Shown here: in pieces, positions 19,657-26,295 of the stretch
How the letters are laid out: every line of letters starts with the position of its first letter
Position numbering within the stretch: position 1 is the stretch's first letter
NCBI GenBank assembly: GCA_024401435.1
Contig: JAKSLB010000014.1
Span: 1-64,000 of the forward strand
Source: Paludibacteraceae bacterium
GTDB lineage: Bacteria; Bacteroidota; Bacteroidia; Bacteroidales; Paludibacteraceae
Reading direction: 5' to 3'
Length of the DNA: 64,000 nucleotides
The notes under the pieces: model-generated
The model's input: only the letters and a program-made list of their open reading frames with translations
Databases searched by the model: none
What the model was told of the DNA's origin: nothing
Made by a program: the position numbers and the translations under genes

Positions 19657-20511
19657 ATGTCAAAACAAGTTATATACATAACCTCTGCGTGTCAATTGTC
19701 ACTTGAAAACAAACAATTAGTAATAGAAAAAGAGAATGAACTAATATATAGGTCGATAGAAGATATTAGGATGTTATTTATTGATCATCATTCAGCACAT
19801 ATAACAATACCATTGCTTAATTATCTTTCCGATAATAAGGTTGGAGTCGTATTTTGCAACGAAACACATATACCTACCAGTATGTTAATGGGGTTACATA
19901 GCAATAGCAGAATGACTATGTATATCAGGGGACAAATGCAGATGTCAGAGCCGACGAAAAAAAGGATTTGGAAAAGGATTGTAGAAGCCAAGATATACAA
20001 TCAATCACTTCTATTATATAAGTTAGGTATAGTAAAAGATGGGCTGAAACCTTATTACTCAAATGTAAAGAGTGGAGATTCGACCAATCGAGAAGGAGTT
20101 GCCGCAAAAGTATATTGGAAATTTCTGTTTGGCAAAGATTTTATTAGAGACAGGTTAGCTTCTTACCCCAATAACTTTTTGAATTATGGATATGCTATTT
20201 TGAGGACGTTTGTAACAAGAGCCATAATGGATGCTGGGTTATTGCCAATGGTTGGCATATTCCACAAGAACTATTTTGATGATTTCCCACTAACAGATGA
20301 TTTAATGGAACCCTTCCGTCCATACATAGACAATATAATCTACGAAATGGTCAGAAAAGGGCAAAAGGAATTGAACAAAGATATCAAGAAAGAGCTTGTT
20401 GAAATTTTCTATACGAATATTAATTATGAAGAGATATATAAATCAATCCATTCATTTGCTTCAGTCTGTATAGGAGAAAGTCAATTTGTATATTTTCCAG
20501 TGTTAAAATAA
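19657..20511 (+). CDS. cas1: CRISPR-associated integrase Cas1, type II-like
   Basis: Cas1 is the endonuclease-integrase that, with Cas2, joins new DNA into a CRISPR repeat. The 284 residues match the type II (II-C-like) subgroup in length and in patterns such as YIRGQMQMSEPTKKRIWKRI. Catalytic residues are in place: Glu146 in DSTNREGVAAKVYW, His203 in GIFHKNYFD, and Asp214/215 in PLTDDLMEPFRP. The enzyme therefore looks competent. No Cas9, Csn2, Cas4 or other effector is in the window: the gene upstream is korB and downstream are only cas2 and the array. cas2 starts 5 bp after its stop. Its likely substrate is the 35-bp repeat array that begins 362 bp after its end. Confidence 0.95.
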   Translation: MSKQVIYITSACQLSLENKQLVIEKENELIYRSIEDIRMLFIDHHSAHITIPLLNYLSDNKVGVVFCNETHIPTSMLMGLHSNSRMTMYIRGQMQMSEPTKKRIWKRIVEAKIYNQSLLLYKLGIVKDGLKPYYSNVKSGDSTNREGVAAKVYWKFLFGKDFIRDRLASYPNNFLNYGYAILRTFVTRAIMDAGLLPMVGIFHKNYFDDFPLTDDLMEPFRPYIDNIIYEMVRKGQKELNKDIKKELVEIFYTNINYEEIYKSIHSFASVCIGESQFVYFPVLK

Positions 20512-20516
20512 GGAGT

Positions 20517-20825
20517 ATGTGGGTGTATATATTCATGCAGTTTTCAAGGACTAAAAAAGGGACAAAAGAAAGGAATAAATTTCAAAAAGAGCTCAAAAGC
20601 GATGGGTTCAAAGCAATTTATTCACAATTATATGTCCGATATTGTCAAAATTTAGAAGACTCCATCAAACATAGGAAAAGGATAGAGAAAATAATATGTG
20701 ACAAATCAAAAGTAAGTGTTATTTTTGTTGGAGACAAGCAAAACGAATATTCGTATCATCACTTGTCTCATAAAAAAAATGAAGGATTTTTACTAAATCC
20801 GCCAGAGAATGTAGAATTTTTTTAA
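20517..20825 (+). CDS. cas2: CRISPR-associated protein Cas2, metal-site Asp replaced
   Basis: Cas2 dimers bridge two Cas1 dimers and set the length of DNA integrated. The 102-residue protein fits: a first strand MWVYIFMQF, then KKGTKERNKFQKELKSDGF, YSQLYVRYC and SVIFVGDKQNEYSY. Where most Cas2 proteins have the strand-end Asp (FDLP or YDVS), this one has Gln8 (FMQFS), so the metal site is probably lost. Nuclease activity is not needed for spacer integration, so the structural role may persist. An AAGGAG purine run lies at the cas1 stop. The C-terminal tail (NEGFLLNPPENVEFF) could dock on Cas1. Confidence 0.88.
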   Translation: MWVYIFMQFSRTKKGTKERNKFQKELKSDGFKAIYSQLYVRYCQNLEDSIKHRKRIEKIICDKSKVSVIFVGDKQNEYSYHHLSHKKNEGFLLNPPENVEFF

Positions 20826-20873
20826 CAAAAAAAGGCTAAAATTTACTGATTACTAATCAATTACAACTTACAA
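20826..20873 (+). promoter_or_regulatory. Putative array leader between cas2 and first repeat
   Basis: Only 48 AT-rich bases lie between the cas2 stop and the first repeat. They include the related short words ATTACTAATCAATTACAACTTAC. Because the opposite end of the array has the degenerate repeat, this side is the expected leader end. No promoter consensus is evident here; one lies just inside the first interval at 20941-20971. Confidence 0.4.
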
Positions 20874-20976
20874 GATTTAACATAATTGTGATTATATATC
20901 TTTAAAACCAAAAAATCTTGAAATAAATCTTGCATAATTTTTTGGTAATTTGAAAATTTGTTGTAGGTTTGCAGAG

Positions 20977-21056
20977 TGAGTAATGTCCTAAGTGGGAGTA
21001 ATCCGCTCAGGGCCAAAAAGCTCTAAACGACCATTTAAGAATGGCCGTTTTTTTTT
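20977..21056 (+). ncRNA. Candidate small RNA in interval 1, promoter and terminator present
   Basis: TTTG at 20941-20944 and TAGGTTTG at 20964-20971 are 19 bp apart, an excellent promoter. The predicted transcript has hairpin CCTAAGTGG/CCGCTCAGG (20987-21011) and a terminator CGACCATT/AATGGCCG with nine Ts (21028-21056). About 80 nt, no coding sense. The DNA at 20910-20971, including this promoter, is the exact inverse of 23908-23969 in interval 4. Confidence 0.55.
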
Positions 21057-21191
21057 ATAACTGGTATTTATATAGTTTATTTTTCCCCCTAACAACGCAA
21101 TAGACTGTATGAAGTTGCTGGCTTCCGTCTCTGTCGAAAATTGATTTTACTTCTTGATTTAACATAATTGTGATTATATATCTTTAAAACT

Positions 21192-21374
21192 AAGAAGGAA
21201 ACCGATGTGGCTGTTGTTTATTTCCCCAAAGAACAACCGAAAGCCGAGGTCTTGACTGAAGCCATCGCTCTGTATTCAGGCTTGCTAAAGAAAAATCAAA
21301 AGGGGGTTATCCGTTTTTCCAAAGTGGTGTTCATTTATGAGGACGGTAGAATCGAAGAAATGGTACTGTACTAA
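21192..21374 (+). pseudogene. 3' fragment of a small gene family (interval 2)
   Basis: An open frame with no start runs from the second repeat to a stop at 21374 (60 codons, containing DVAVVYFPKEQPKAE and SGLLKKNQKGVIRF then VFIYEDGRIEE). Its last 30 residues are clearly related to the fragment at 24119-24214 (GLLRKGERGVLRF, VFIYDDSRI). The 5' part is missing at the repeat. Related N-terminal pieces lie at 23944-24084 and 24477-24650, so it may be the back half of the same kind of protein. A small immunity protein from a polymorphic toxin locus is one possibility. Confidence 0.6.
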
Positions 21375-21383
21375 AACAAGGCA

Positions 21384-21466
21384 CGCCAGGCTCCTTTCGG
21401 TACACCCAGCGTATTTGTCCGTAACATTGTTACGTGTTGCAAACATACAACAATTTTTCAAATTAG
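21384..21466 (-). ncRNA. Minus-strand promoter plus GAAA-loop hairpin (interval 2)
   Basis: On the minus strand a TTTG-N19-TATGTTTG promoter (about 21436-21466) precedes a 28-nt hairpin at 21384-21411, CGCTGGG...CCTGGCG closed over a GAAA loop. The same geometry recurs at 24224-24251 with compensating base changes. G-U pairs form only on the minus-strand RNA, which supports that strand. The RNA would run antisense into the gene fragment at 21192-21374. Confidence 0.45.
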
Positions 21467-21539
21467 CAAAATATGATGAAGATTTAACATAATTGTGATT
21501 ATATATCTTTAAAACTTAAAATAGTGATAAAATGGGAAA

Positions 21540-22226
21540 ATGAAGTTCCTTTTTGCTTTGTTTATATTTTGCATAAATTGCTCTTATGCTCAATATTCAT
21601 ATAACGATGTCCAAGGAATTTGGATGATGGAAGAGTCTTTGTCTTATAATGAATGTACTATTCTAAATAATAATGTTTTTTTTGTTTTTTTTAAAAATCA
21701 TTATTTGATTATACCGACAACTGATAACGATTCAGTTACTTTATTGAGAGAAGTTAAGGTTACGGAATATGGCTTTAGTGATGATTGTAATTCGCCAGAT
21801 AGTATATCAAGCGAAGGAAGATTCCTTGTCAAAATAACGAATTCACCTAATGGCAAAGTCTTTTATGATGCATGGTGCTATTTCTTTGTCAATAAAAAGA
21901 AAATATTACATTATAGTGGTGCGGAATTTATATATCTTGAAAAATTACCAATTAAGGCCCAAAATAAATTATTTATACAAAGTATAAATGATCATCACAA
22001 TTATGCCCGTGAATTTCTAGAATATGATCTTTGTTGTGTGAAAAAAGACAATTGTCATTTGCTAGATAATCAAGGGAAGAAGACGGATATAATCGTACCC
22101 AAATTGTGTGTTGTAATTGTTCGCGACGTTTCAGGCAATCTACTCAAGGTGGAATACGAAGACTCTCCCGGACATGTTGTCTATGGCTATATTAAGAAAA
22201 AAGATTTAATATTTGTCGATGAATAA
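21540..22226 (+). CDS. Hypothetical secreted protein (interval 3)
   Basis: This 228-residue protein begins with a signal peptide (MKFLFALFIFCINCSYA) and is AT-rich like the host. The C-terminal 50 residues (IVPKLCVVIVRDVSGNLLKV, then a YGYIKKKDL segment) resemble a bacterial SH3-type fold. The middle holds short beta-rich blocks and a KKILHYSGAEFIYLEK segment. I recognise no family. Its ATG is only 24 bp after the third repeat, so any native promoter was left behind. Expression would need the repeat itself (TATCTTTA resembles a -7 box) or read-through along the array. Confidence 0.6.
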   Translation: MKFLFALFIFCINCSYAQYSYNDVQGIWMMEESLSYNECTILNNNVFFVFFKNHYLIIPTTDNDSVTLLREVKVTEYGFSDDCNSPDSISSEGRFLVKITNSPNGKVFYDAWCYFFVNKKKILHYSGAEFIYLEKLPIKAQNKLFIQSINDHHNYAREFLEYDLCCVKKDNCHLLDNQGKKTDIIVPKLCVVIVRDVSGNLLKVEYEDSPGHVVYGYIKKKDLIFVDE

Positions 22227-22340
22227 TTGAAAGATTACAACTAACATATTTAAAACTAACATATTAGCCACCAAAAGGAAGATTATTAATATATTTGTGT
22301 AGTCTTATATAAAGAAAATAAAAATTACAAACAAAATACA

Positions 22341-23693
22341 ATGACGAAAAAACTTTCAATCCTAATCATCCTTCTCCTATCGTCGTTTCAGCTGGCGATG
22401 GCGGATGCGGTGTCGGTAGCTGCAAAGCAGCTGGAGGATAATTATAACAATGTGGTCAAATCACTGCAAGACCTTCAAGACCATGTTACTGGCTTAGGCG
22501 ATAAATTCAAAGACGGCGGTCAGGAACTGCTCGATCAGTACAAGGACAAGCTGGGCGATGTGTTGTCTAACATTAAAGATGCGGATATCGATGGCATCAA
22601 AAATGAGTTCAAAAATATCAAGGAGTCGGTTTTGAAGTTGCCTGAAGACAATCCGATCAAGAAAGAGCTTCTCCAATTTCACAATGAAGTCGAAACCACC
22701 ATCAACGCCGTCAAGAATGTCTTGAATGTTGTCTACACGGCACCCGTGATGGTACGCGGGGCGAAAGGTGGGGCGTACTTGGAGCTGAGCATGGACACGC
22801 TTCGCTATAGAAGGAATGACAACGAGGGCGGTATCTTTTTGGACGCCCATGCGTTGTTCAAACTGCCTCCGGGCATCTCCACGTCCGGCGCCACATCCAT
22901 CGGATTCGCGGGAGAGAACATTCCTCTGATGGGCGGTGACAAGCCCGCGAGATTGCGTGTGACGGGAGATATGATCACCCGAAGATTCCCAGTCATAGAG
23001 AACCGCGCGTGGATGAAGGTCAGTGAAGAGAGTTATGTCGAGATGGATTGCAACGGCATCCAGTGAGTGTTCTTGAAGGGACAGTTCGAATTCGCCAATG
23101 GGGTTCTAGTCCCCGCCAATATCACGAATGCGGATACCGACACGACCGTAGCGGCGGTTTTCGAATGCAATATCAACGCCAAGGATTTGGGCGACATTAT
23201 CTTCGCCGTGACATTCCCGAAGCCATTTAAGGTGAAGGCGACGGACGATATGGTCTATACGGTCAATGACGCCGTGGCGGATTTCAGTACGGTGACGAAT
23301 GCCGAGAATTTCGATTTTCCTGATAAATATGTCAGCCCGTACGGTTCCGGCAACGACAATATGTGGACGGGATTCGCCTTGAAGGCGTTGAAGGTTGACG
23401 TGAATGGCGTGGTTCCGTTTGTCAATTATATTTCGGCGTATAACGTGCTGATAGACGAGACGGGTGTTTCGGGTTGGTTCTCAACCTCCATCTCAACTGA
23501 AAACAGGGGTAAAAACGACAAAAAGCAACAGGAAAGCACGTCGGCCAAGGATAACGGGGATCCGGTGACTGACGAGACGAAAGTGGACCCGGGCATCAGC
23601 GAGACGGGAGCCAAGGTTTTGGCTGTTGACATAACGGAGTTGTCTGTCGGGCTTGCGAACGGAAAGGTGTGCGGAGGTAGCTTGAAGATTTAA
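22341..23693 (+). pseudogene. Large GC-richer secreted protein gene, stop-interrupted and cut at a repeat
   Basis: A signal peptide (MTKKLSILIILLLSSFQLAM) starts a frame that meets TGA at 23064-23066. It continues in the same frame to the fourth repeat, which supplies the stop TAA (23691-23693). The two halves read as one protein of about 450 residues: a helical segment (about 25-125), then beta-rich blocks such as LFKLPPGISTSGATSIGFAG and VFLKGQFEFANGV. It is distinctly richer in GC than its surroundings, suggesting transfer. It resembles the front of a large secreted or polymorphic-toxin protein, but I cannot name a family. A likely lost C-terminus lies across the repeat at 23722-23826. Read-through of the TGA is a less likely alternative. 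Confidence 0.6.
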
Positions 23694-23721
23694 CATAATT
23701 GTGATTATATATCTTTAAAAC

Positions 23722-23826
23722 TTCGGGGACATGCTGATCATCAATAAGTACGGGAAATTGCTGGATCTCAGCAAAATTGATTTCATCAAAGGCAAGTATA
23801 AGGGTAAAATAAAAGGATTCCTCTGA
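23722..23826 (+). pseudogene. 3' end of a gene cut by the fourth repeat (interval 4)
   Basis: An open frame begins right at the repeat edge and ends at TGA 23824-23826 (34 codons, starting FGDMLIINKYGKLLDLSK). It is followed by a perfect 7-bp hairpin (GGATTCC/GGAATCC). Base composition matches the broken gene that ends at the other side of the repeat, and one extra base would join them in frame. It may be the missing tail of that protein. Confidence 0.45.
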
Positions 23827-23943
23827 AAGGGGAATCCTAGTGCACGCCGGATGATTACGGTAGAAAGTGCCGGTGGGGATGGACGACATAATCGCCCAAC
23901 CCCGTCACAAACCTACAACAAATTTTCAAATTACCAAAAAATT

Positions 23944-24084
23944 ATGCAAGATTTATTTCAAGATTTTTTAAAAGACCTGCAAAAGCTACCGCTCGATACG
24001 GCCTGCTTCATGGGCGCACACATCAATCAAAAAGACGAATGGGTGGTTAGTATATCCAGCACGCACGGTAAGGGCTCGCTGTGA
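23944..24084 (+). pseudogene. 5' fragment of the small gene family (interval 4)
   Basis: This frame begins at ATG 23944 (MQDLFQDFLKDLQKLPLDTA) and is cut by the fifth repeat, whose first two bases complete a TGA stop. Forty-six residues remain. It is closely related to 24477-24650 (shared CFMGAH.NQKDEW and HGKGSL). The 61 bp from 23909 to 23969, running from upstream of the ATG into its first codons, are the exact inverse of 20910-20970 in interval 1. The full gene would probably be near 100-150 residues; immunity function is only inferred from tandem related copies. Confidence 0.55.
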
Positions 24085-24118
24085 TTTAACATAATTGTGA
24101 TTATATATCTTTAAAACT

Positions 24119-24214
24119 ATAGGCCTGCTAAGAAAAGGAGAAAGAGGCGTTTTGAGGTTTGAAAGAATAGTGTTTATATATGACGATAGTAGGATAATCG
24201 AAAAGACGCTATAA
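24119..24214 (+). pseudogene. 3' fragment of the small gene family (interval 5)
   Basis: Thirty-one codons from the fifth repeat to a stop at 24214 (IGLLRKGERGVLRFERIVFI...) are the counterpart of the C-terminus at 21192-21374. The 5' part is absent. After the stop comes the 28-nt hairpin at 24224-24251 and a minus-strand promoter-like TATGTTTG at about 24279-24286, the same order as in interval 2. Confidence 0.55.
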
Positions 24215-24476
24215 AAAGAAGCACGGCAGGCCTCTTTCGAGATACCCACCGTATGTAGCCAGAATATTTCTGCACTGCAAACATACAACAAATTTTCAAA
24301 TTGAAAAAGAAAAATCGAAAAATAATCCGGGCGACCTCTGGAACGGCAAGTGCTGGCTGGAGCAGACCGACGCAAAGGCCACCACGAAGAAGGGGGATGC
24401 CGACCAAGGGTTGCAAGTCGGGTTGCAACCCGGTAACAAATTTTTTTTATCAACAAACAATTATGCAAAATAAAAC

Positions 24477-24650
24477 ATGATAGACCAATTTTTAAAAGAC
24501 CTGCGAAAGCTGCCGCTCGATACGGCGTGCTTCATGGGCGCCCACACCAATCAAAAAGACGAATGGGAGGTTCACATATCCAGCAAGCACGGTAAGGGCT
24601 CGCTGTTCATAAACCCGTTGTACGAGTTGCTCCACAGAGATTTAACATAA
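24477..24650 (+). pseudogene. 5' fragment of the small gene family (interval 5)
   Basis: ATG 24477 opens a frame (MIDQFLKDLRKLPLDTACFM) of 54 native codons that runs into the sixth repeat; the repeat adds Asp-Leu-Thr and a TAA. It extends eight residues further (FINPLYEL) than its relative in interval 4, so the two were cut at different points. Between 24300 and 24470 an open stretch encoding NPGDLWNGKCWLEQTDAK has no start and no recognised family. Confidence 0.55.
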
Positions 24651-24673
24651 TTGTGATTATATATCTTTAAAAC

Positions 24674-24811
24674 AGCTAAAGAAGATGTGAAAAGATTTTC
24701 TTTTTTTCTTTTCTTGAAAACATAATTTAAAGCTTCTACAATACTTTGTACATTAGTACAATAATGTATAAGTACATTTGAATCTATATAAATTTTTACA
24801 GCCCTATTCAT
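24674..24811 (-). pseudogene. PIN-domain (VapC-like) toxin, 3' truncated at repeat
   Basis: Forty-six codons remain of a PIN ribonuclease toxin: MNRAVKIYIDSNVLIHYC gives the first strand with its acidic metal ligand (IDSNVLI). The sixth repeat cuts the frame at residue 46 of about 130, removing the other active-site acids, so it cannot be active. It starts just after the antitoxin stop, as in a normal two-gene module. The frame continues open through the repeat but into unrelated sequence. Confidence 0.7.
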
Positions 24812-24812
24812 A

Positions 24813-24998
24813 TTAGAAAATTAATTTGTCAAATTTCTTTTTGTCAGAAGCGGAAACCAAATCTAAATTTTCTTTAATAAATGAGCGAATCATCATATCC
24901 ATAAGATCCTTTTTTTTTACTCCAGTCTTTTTCAAAAGCAATTCAAACAACTCTTTTAGTTGTTTTTCAATTTCGATTTCGTCTTTTTTTGTTGCCAT
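24813..24998 (-). CDS. Antitoxin of a PIN-toxin module (interval 6)
   Basis: This intact 61-residue protein (MATKKDEIEIEKQLKELFEL...) is charged and helical, as antitoxins are. Its gene is immediately followed by the PIN-toxin start one base after its stop. It has no family signature that I can name; the assignment rests on size, charge and position. Its ATG is 21 bp inside the seventh repeat, so its own promoter is probably missing. It would be an antitoxin without a functional partner in this array. Confidence 0.6.
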   Translation of the reverse strand: MATKKDEIEIEKQLKELFELLLKKTGVKKKDLMDMMIRSFIKENLDLVSASDKKKFDKLIF

Positions 24999-25054
24999 AT
25001 TTATTAATATTACGTTTCCGATTTAACATAATTGTGATTATATATCTTTAAAAC

Positions 25055-25161
25055 ATGAAGATGTTCTATGATTTCTTTTATTTTTTCTTTTTTGTAACCT
25101 CTTCGTTTGCAACGTTCAAGGTCTTTCTCTATTTTTTTTTGCAAAATGCTATTTCATACAT
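25055..25161 (-). pseudogene. YafQ/RelE-like toxin, frameshifted and truncated at repeat
   Basis: ATG at 25161 overlaps the antitoxin's end and begins MYEIAFCKK. A run of nine As then shifts the frame; one more A would continue it as IEKDLERCKRRGYKKEKIKE up to the seventh repeat. That pattern, K.DL.RCKRRGY, is characteristic of YafQ-type mRNA interferases. The gene is therefore damaged twice: an A-tract slip and loss of everything after about 37 codons at the repeat. Confidence 0.65.
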
Positions 25162-25373
25162 TCGTCTATGAATTTTAAGGAATCCTTCGGTTTCACAATG
25201 TTTCTTCCTGATTTTGCATCATTCATTGCTTTAATAGTTTCTTCATTGTATTTTTCCCCAGTTAGTTTATTTTCATTTTTAACAACTGAAAATTCCTTCA
25301 TTGAAAGAATACTATCAATGATTTTTTTTGACACGCTGTTTCTTGCGTCATATTCTAAAGTAATTGTAGCCAT
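25149..25373 (-). CDS. Antitoxin of a YafQ/RelE-type module (interval 7)
   Basis: The intact 74-residue protein begins MATITLEYDARNSVSKKIID, a pattern shared with the antitoxin at 26045-26272. A short beta start followed by helices and a charged C-terminus suits a dimerising, toxin-wrapping antitoxin. The upstream ATG at 25394 is possible, but the MATITLEYD start is preferred because it is the conserved point. Its partner downstream is a broken YafQ-like gene. The upstream 92 bp (25337-25428) are identical to 26236-26327. Confidence 0.65.
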   Translation of the reverse strand: MATITLEYDARNSVSKKIIDSILSMKEFSVVKNENKLTGEKYNEETIKAMNDAKSGRNIVKPKDSLKFIDECMK

Positions 25374-25540
25374 AATGTTTTTGTTTTCTTGCAAATTTAT
25401 TCCTTTTCTTGTAAGACGACAAATTTCAGATTTAACATAATTGTGAATATATATCTTTAAAACACCACTTCAAAGACCAAAGCTTCTTCTAAATCACAAA
25501 AAAAATAATTATTTTTGTGGAAATACAAAATGATAAAGCT

Positions 25541-25675
25541 ATGGACAAAACAAAAAAAACAAATAATACCCACAAAAAGGGAAATACTAAAAAGAAAACT
25601 CCATTTACATTGTATTGGGAAAAGATGGGCAACAAAACACTTCCCATATATGATATGAAAGCAGTGTTAAAGTAA
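25541..25675 (+). CDS. Small antitoxin of a PIN-toxin module (interval 8)
   Basis: A 44-residue lysine-rich protein (MDKTKKTNNTHKKGNTKKK..., ending LPIYDMKAVLK) ends with its TAA overlapping the ATG of the PIN toxin by one base. This is the expected gene order and spacing. Upstream, an imperfect palindrome (CACAAAAA...TTTTTGTG, about 25495-25519) could be the operator for autoregulation. It is intact and is on the plus strand, unlike the other three modules. The family assignment is by context. Confidence 0.55.
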   Translation: MDKTKKTNNTHKKGNTKKKTPFTLYWEKMGNKTLPIYDMKAVLK

Positions 25676-26007
25676 TGAATAAATATATTTTAGATACAAA
25701 TATTCTAATTTTCTATTTTTTAAACAAACATTTGTTGGATAGAAATGTTTGCTCTCTATTAGAAGACTCAGATAACGAGTTGTACACTAATTCTATTTGT
25801 ATTGGCGAATTTTTACATCTAACAAAGATTAAAAAGATTTCTGTTGTTAAAGGATTCCTTGATTTGTTGGAAACTCACAATATAAAGATTTTGCCTATGA
25901 GCAAAAGGGATTTCAGCGTTTATGAGAATCTTAATGTATCAGGGGACCCGAACAAAGACCCAAACGATCATCAGATAGTAGCACAGGCAATTTCAGATTT
26001 AACATAA
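25675..26007 (+). pseudogene. PIN-domain (VapC-like) toxin, C-terminus lost at repeat
   Basis: MNKYILDTNILIFYFLNK carries the first catalytic Asp of PIN ribonucleases, ICIGEFLHL the conserved Glu, and DPNDHQIVAQA the third acidic site. The gene runs into the ninth repeat, which adds Asp-Leu-Thr-stop after AIS. Compared with PIN toxins of about 125-135 residues, the last strand and helix are missing. Three acidic residues survive, so this is the least damaged toxin in the array; residual activity is possible but doubtful. Confidence 0.75.
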
Positions 26008-26030
26008 TTGTGATTATATATCTTTAAAAC

Positions 26031-26048
26031 AAAAAACGAATATCTCAT
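26031..26048 (-). pseudogene. First six codons of a toxin gene cut at repeat
   Basis: ATG at 26048 overlaps the antitoxin's TGA (ATGA), the usual toxin start, and encodes MRYSFF before the ninth repeat replaces the rest. Only its position identifies it as a toxin remnant. Confidence 0.45.
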
Positions 26049-26272
26049 AATATTTCATCCAATTTTTTTAAGCCTTTTACAGATTTTGTTCTTTTTATTT
26101 CCATTGCTTGATTCAATGATTTATGCAAACTATTTTTGATTTCTGTTTCATCTGAAGGCACTTTATTAGTTTCTTCTTTTTTAACAGTAAAGATAGGCAT
26201 TGACAATATTAAGTCAATAAACTTCTTCGCAACTGTGTTTCTTGCGTCATATTCTAAAGTAATTGTAGCCAT
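26045..26272 (-). CDS. Antitoxin related to the one in interval 7 (interval 9)
   Basis: This intact 75-residue protein begins MATITLEYDARNTVAKKFID. The first 20 residues nearly match those of the antitoxin at 25149-25373, while the rest (KKEETNKVPSDETEI...) differs. This is typical of antitoxins that share a dimer/DNA domain but bind different toxins. A longer frame starts at 26332, but the conserved start is at 26272. The partner toxin is reduced to six codons by the ninth repeat. Confidence 0.65.
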   Translation of the reverse strand: MATITLEYDARNTVAKKFIDLILSMPIFTVKKEETNKVPSDETEIKNSLHKSLNQAMEIKRTKSVKGLKKLDEIL

Positions 26273-26295
26273 AATGTTTTTGTTTTCTTGCAAAT

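Noticed and set aside
20826-21155. tracrRNA next to the array
   Set aside because: A small RNA is likely here, but I find no stretch pairing with the repeat.
22494-23889. Minus-strand frames across interval 3
   Set aside because: They are shadows of the plus-strand gene with the signal peptide and even composition; several also cross the repeat.
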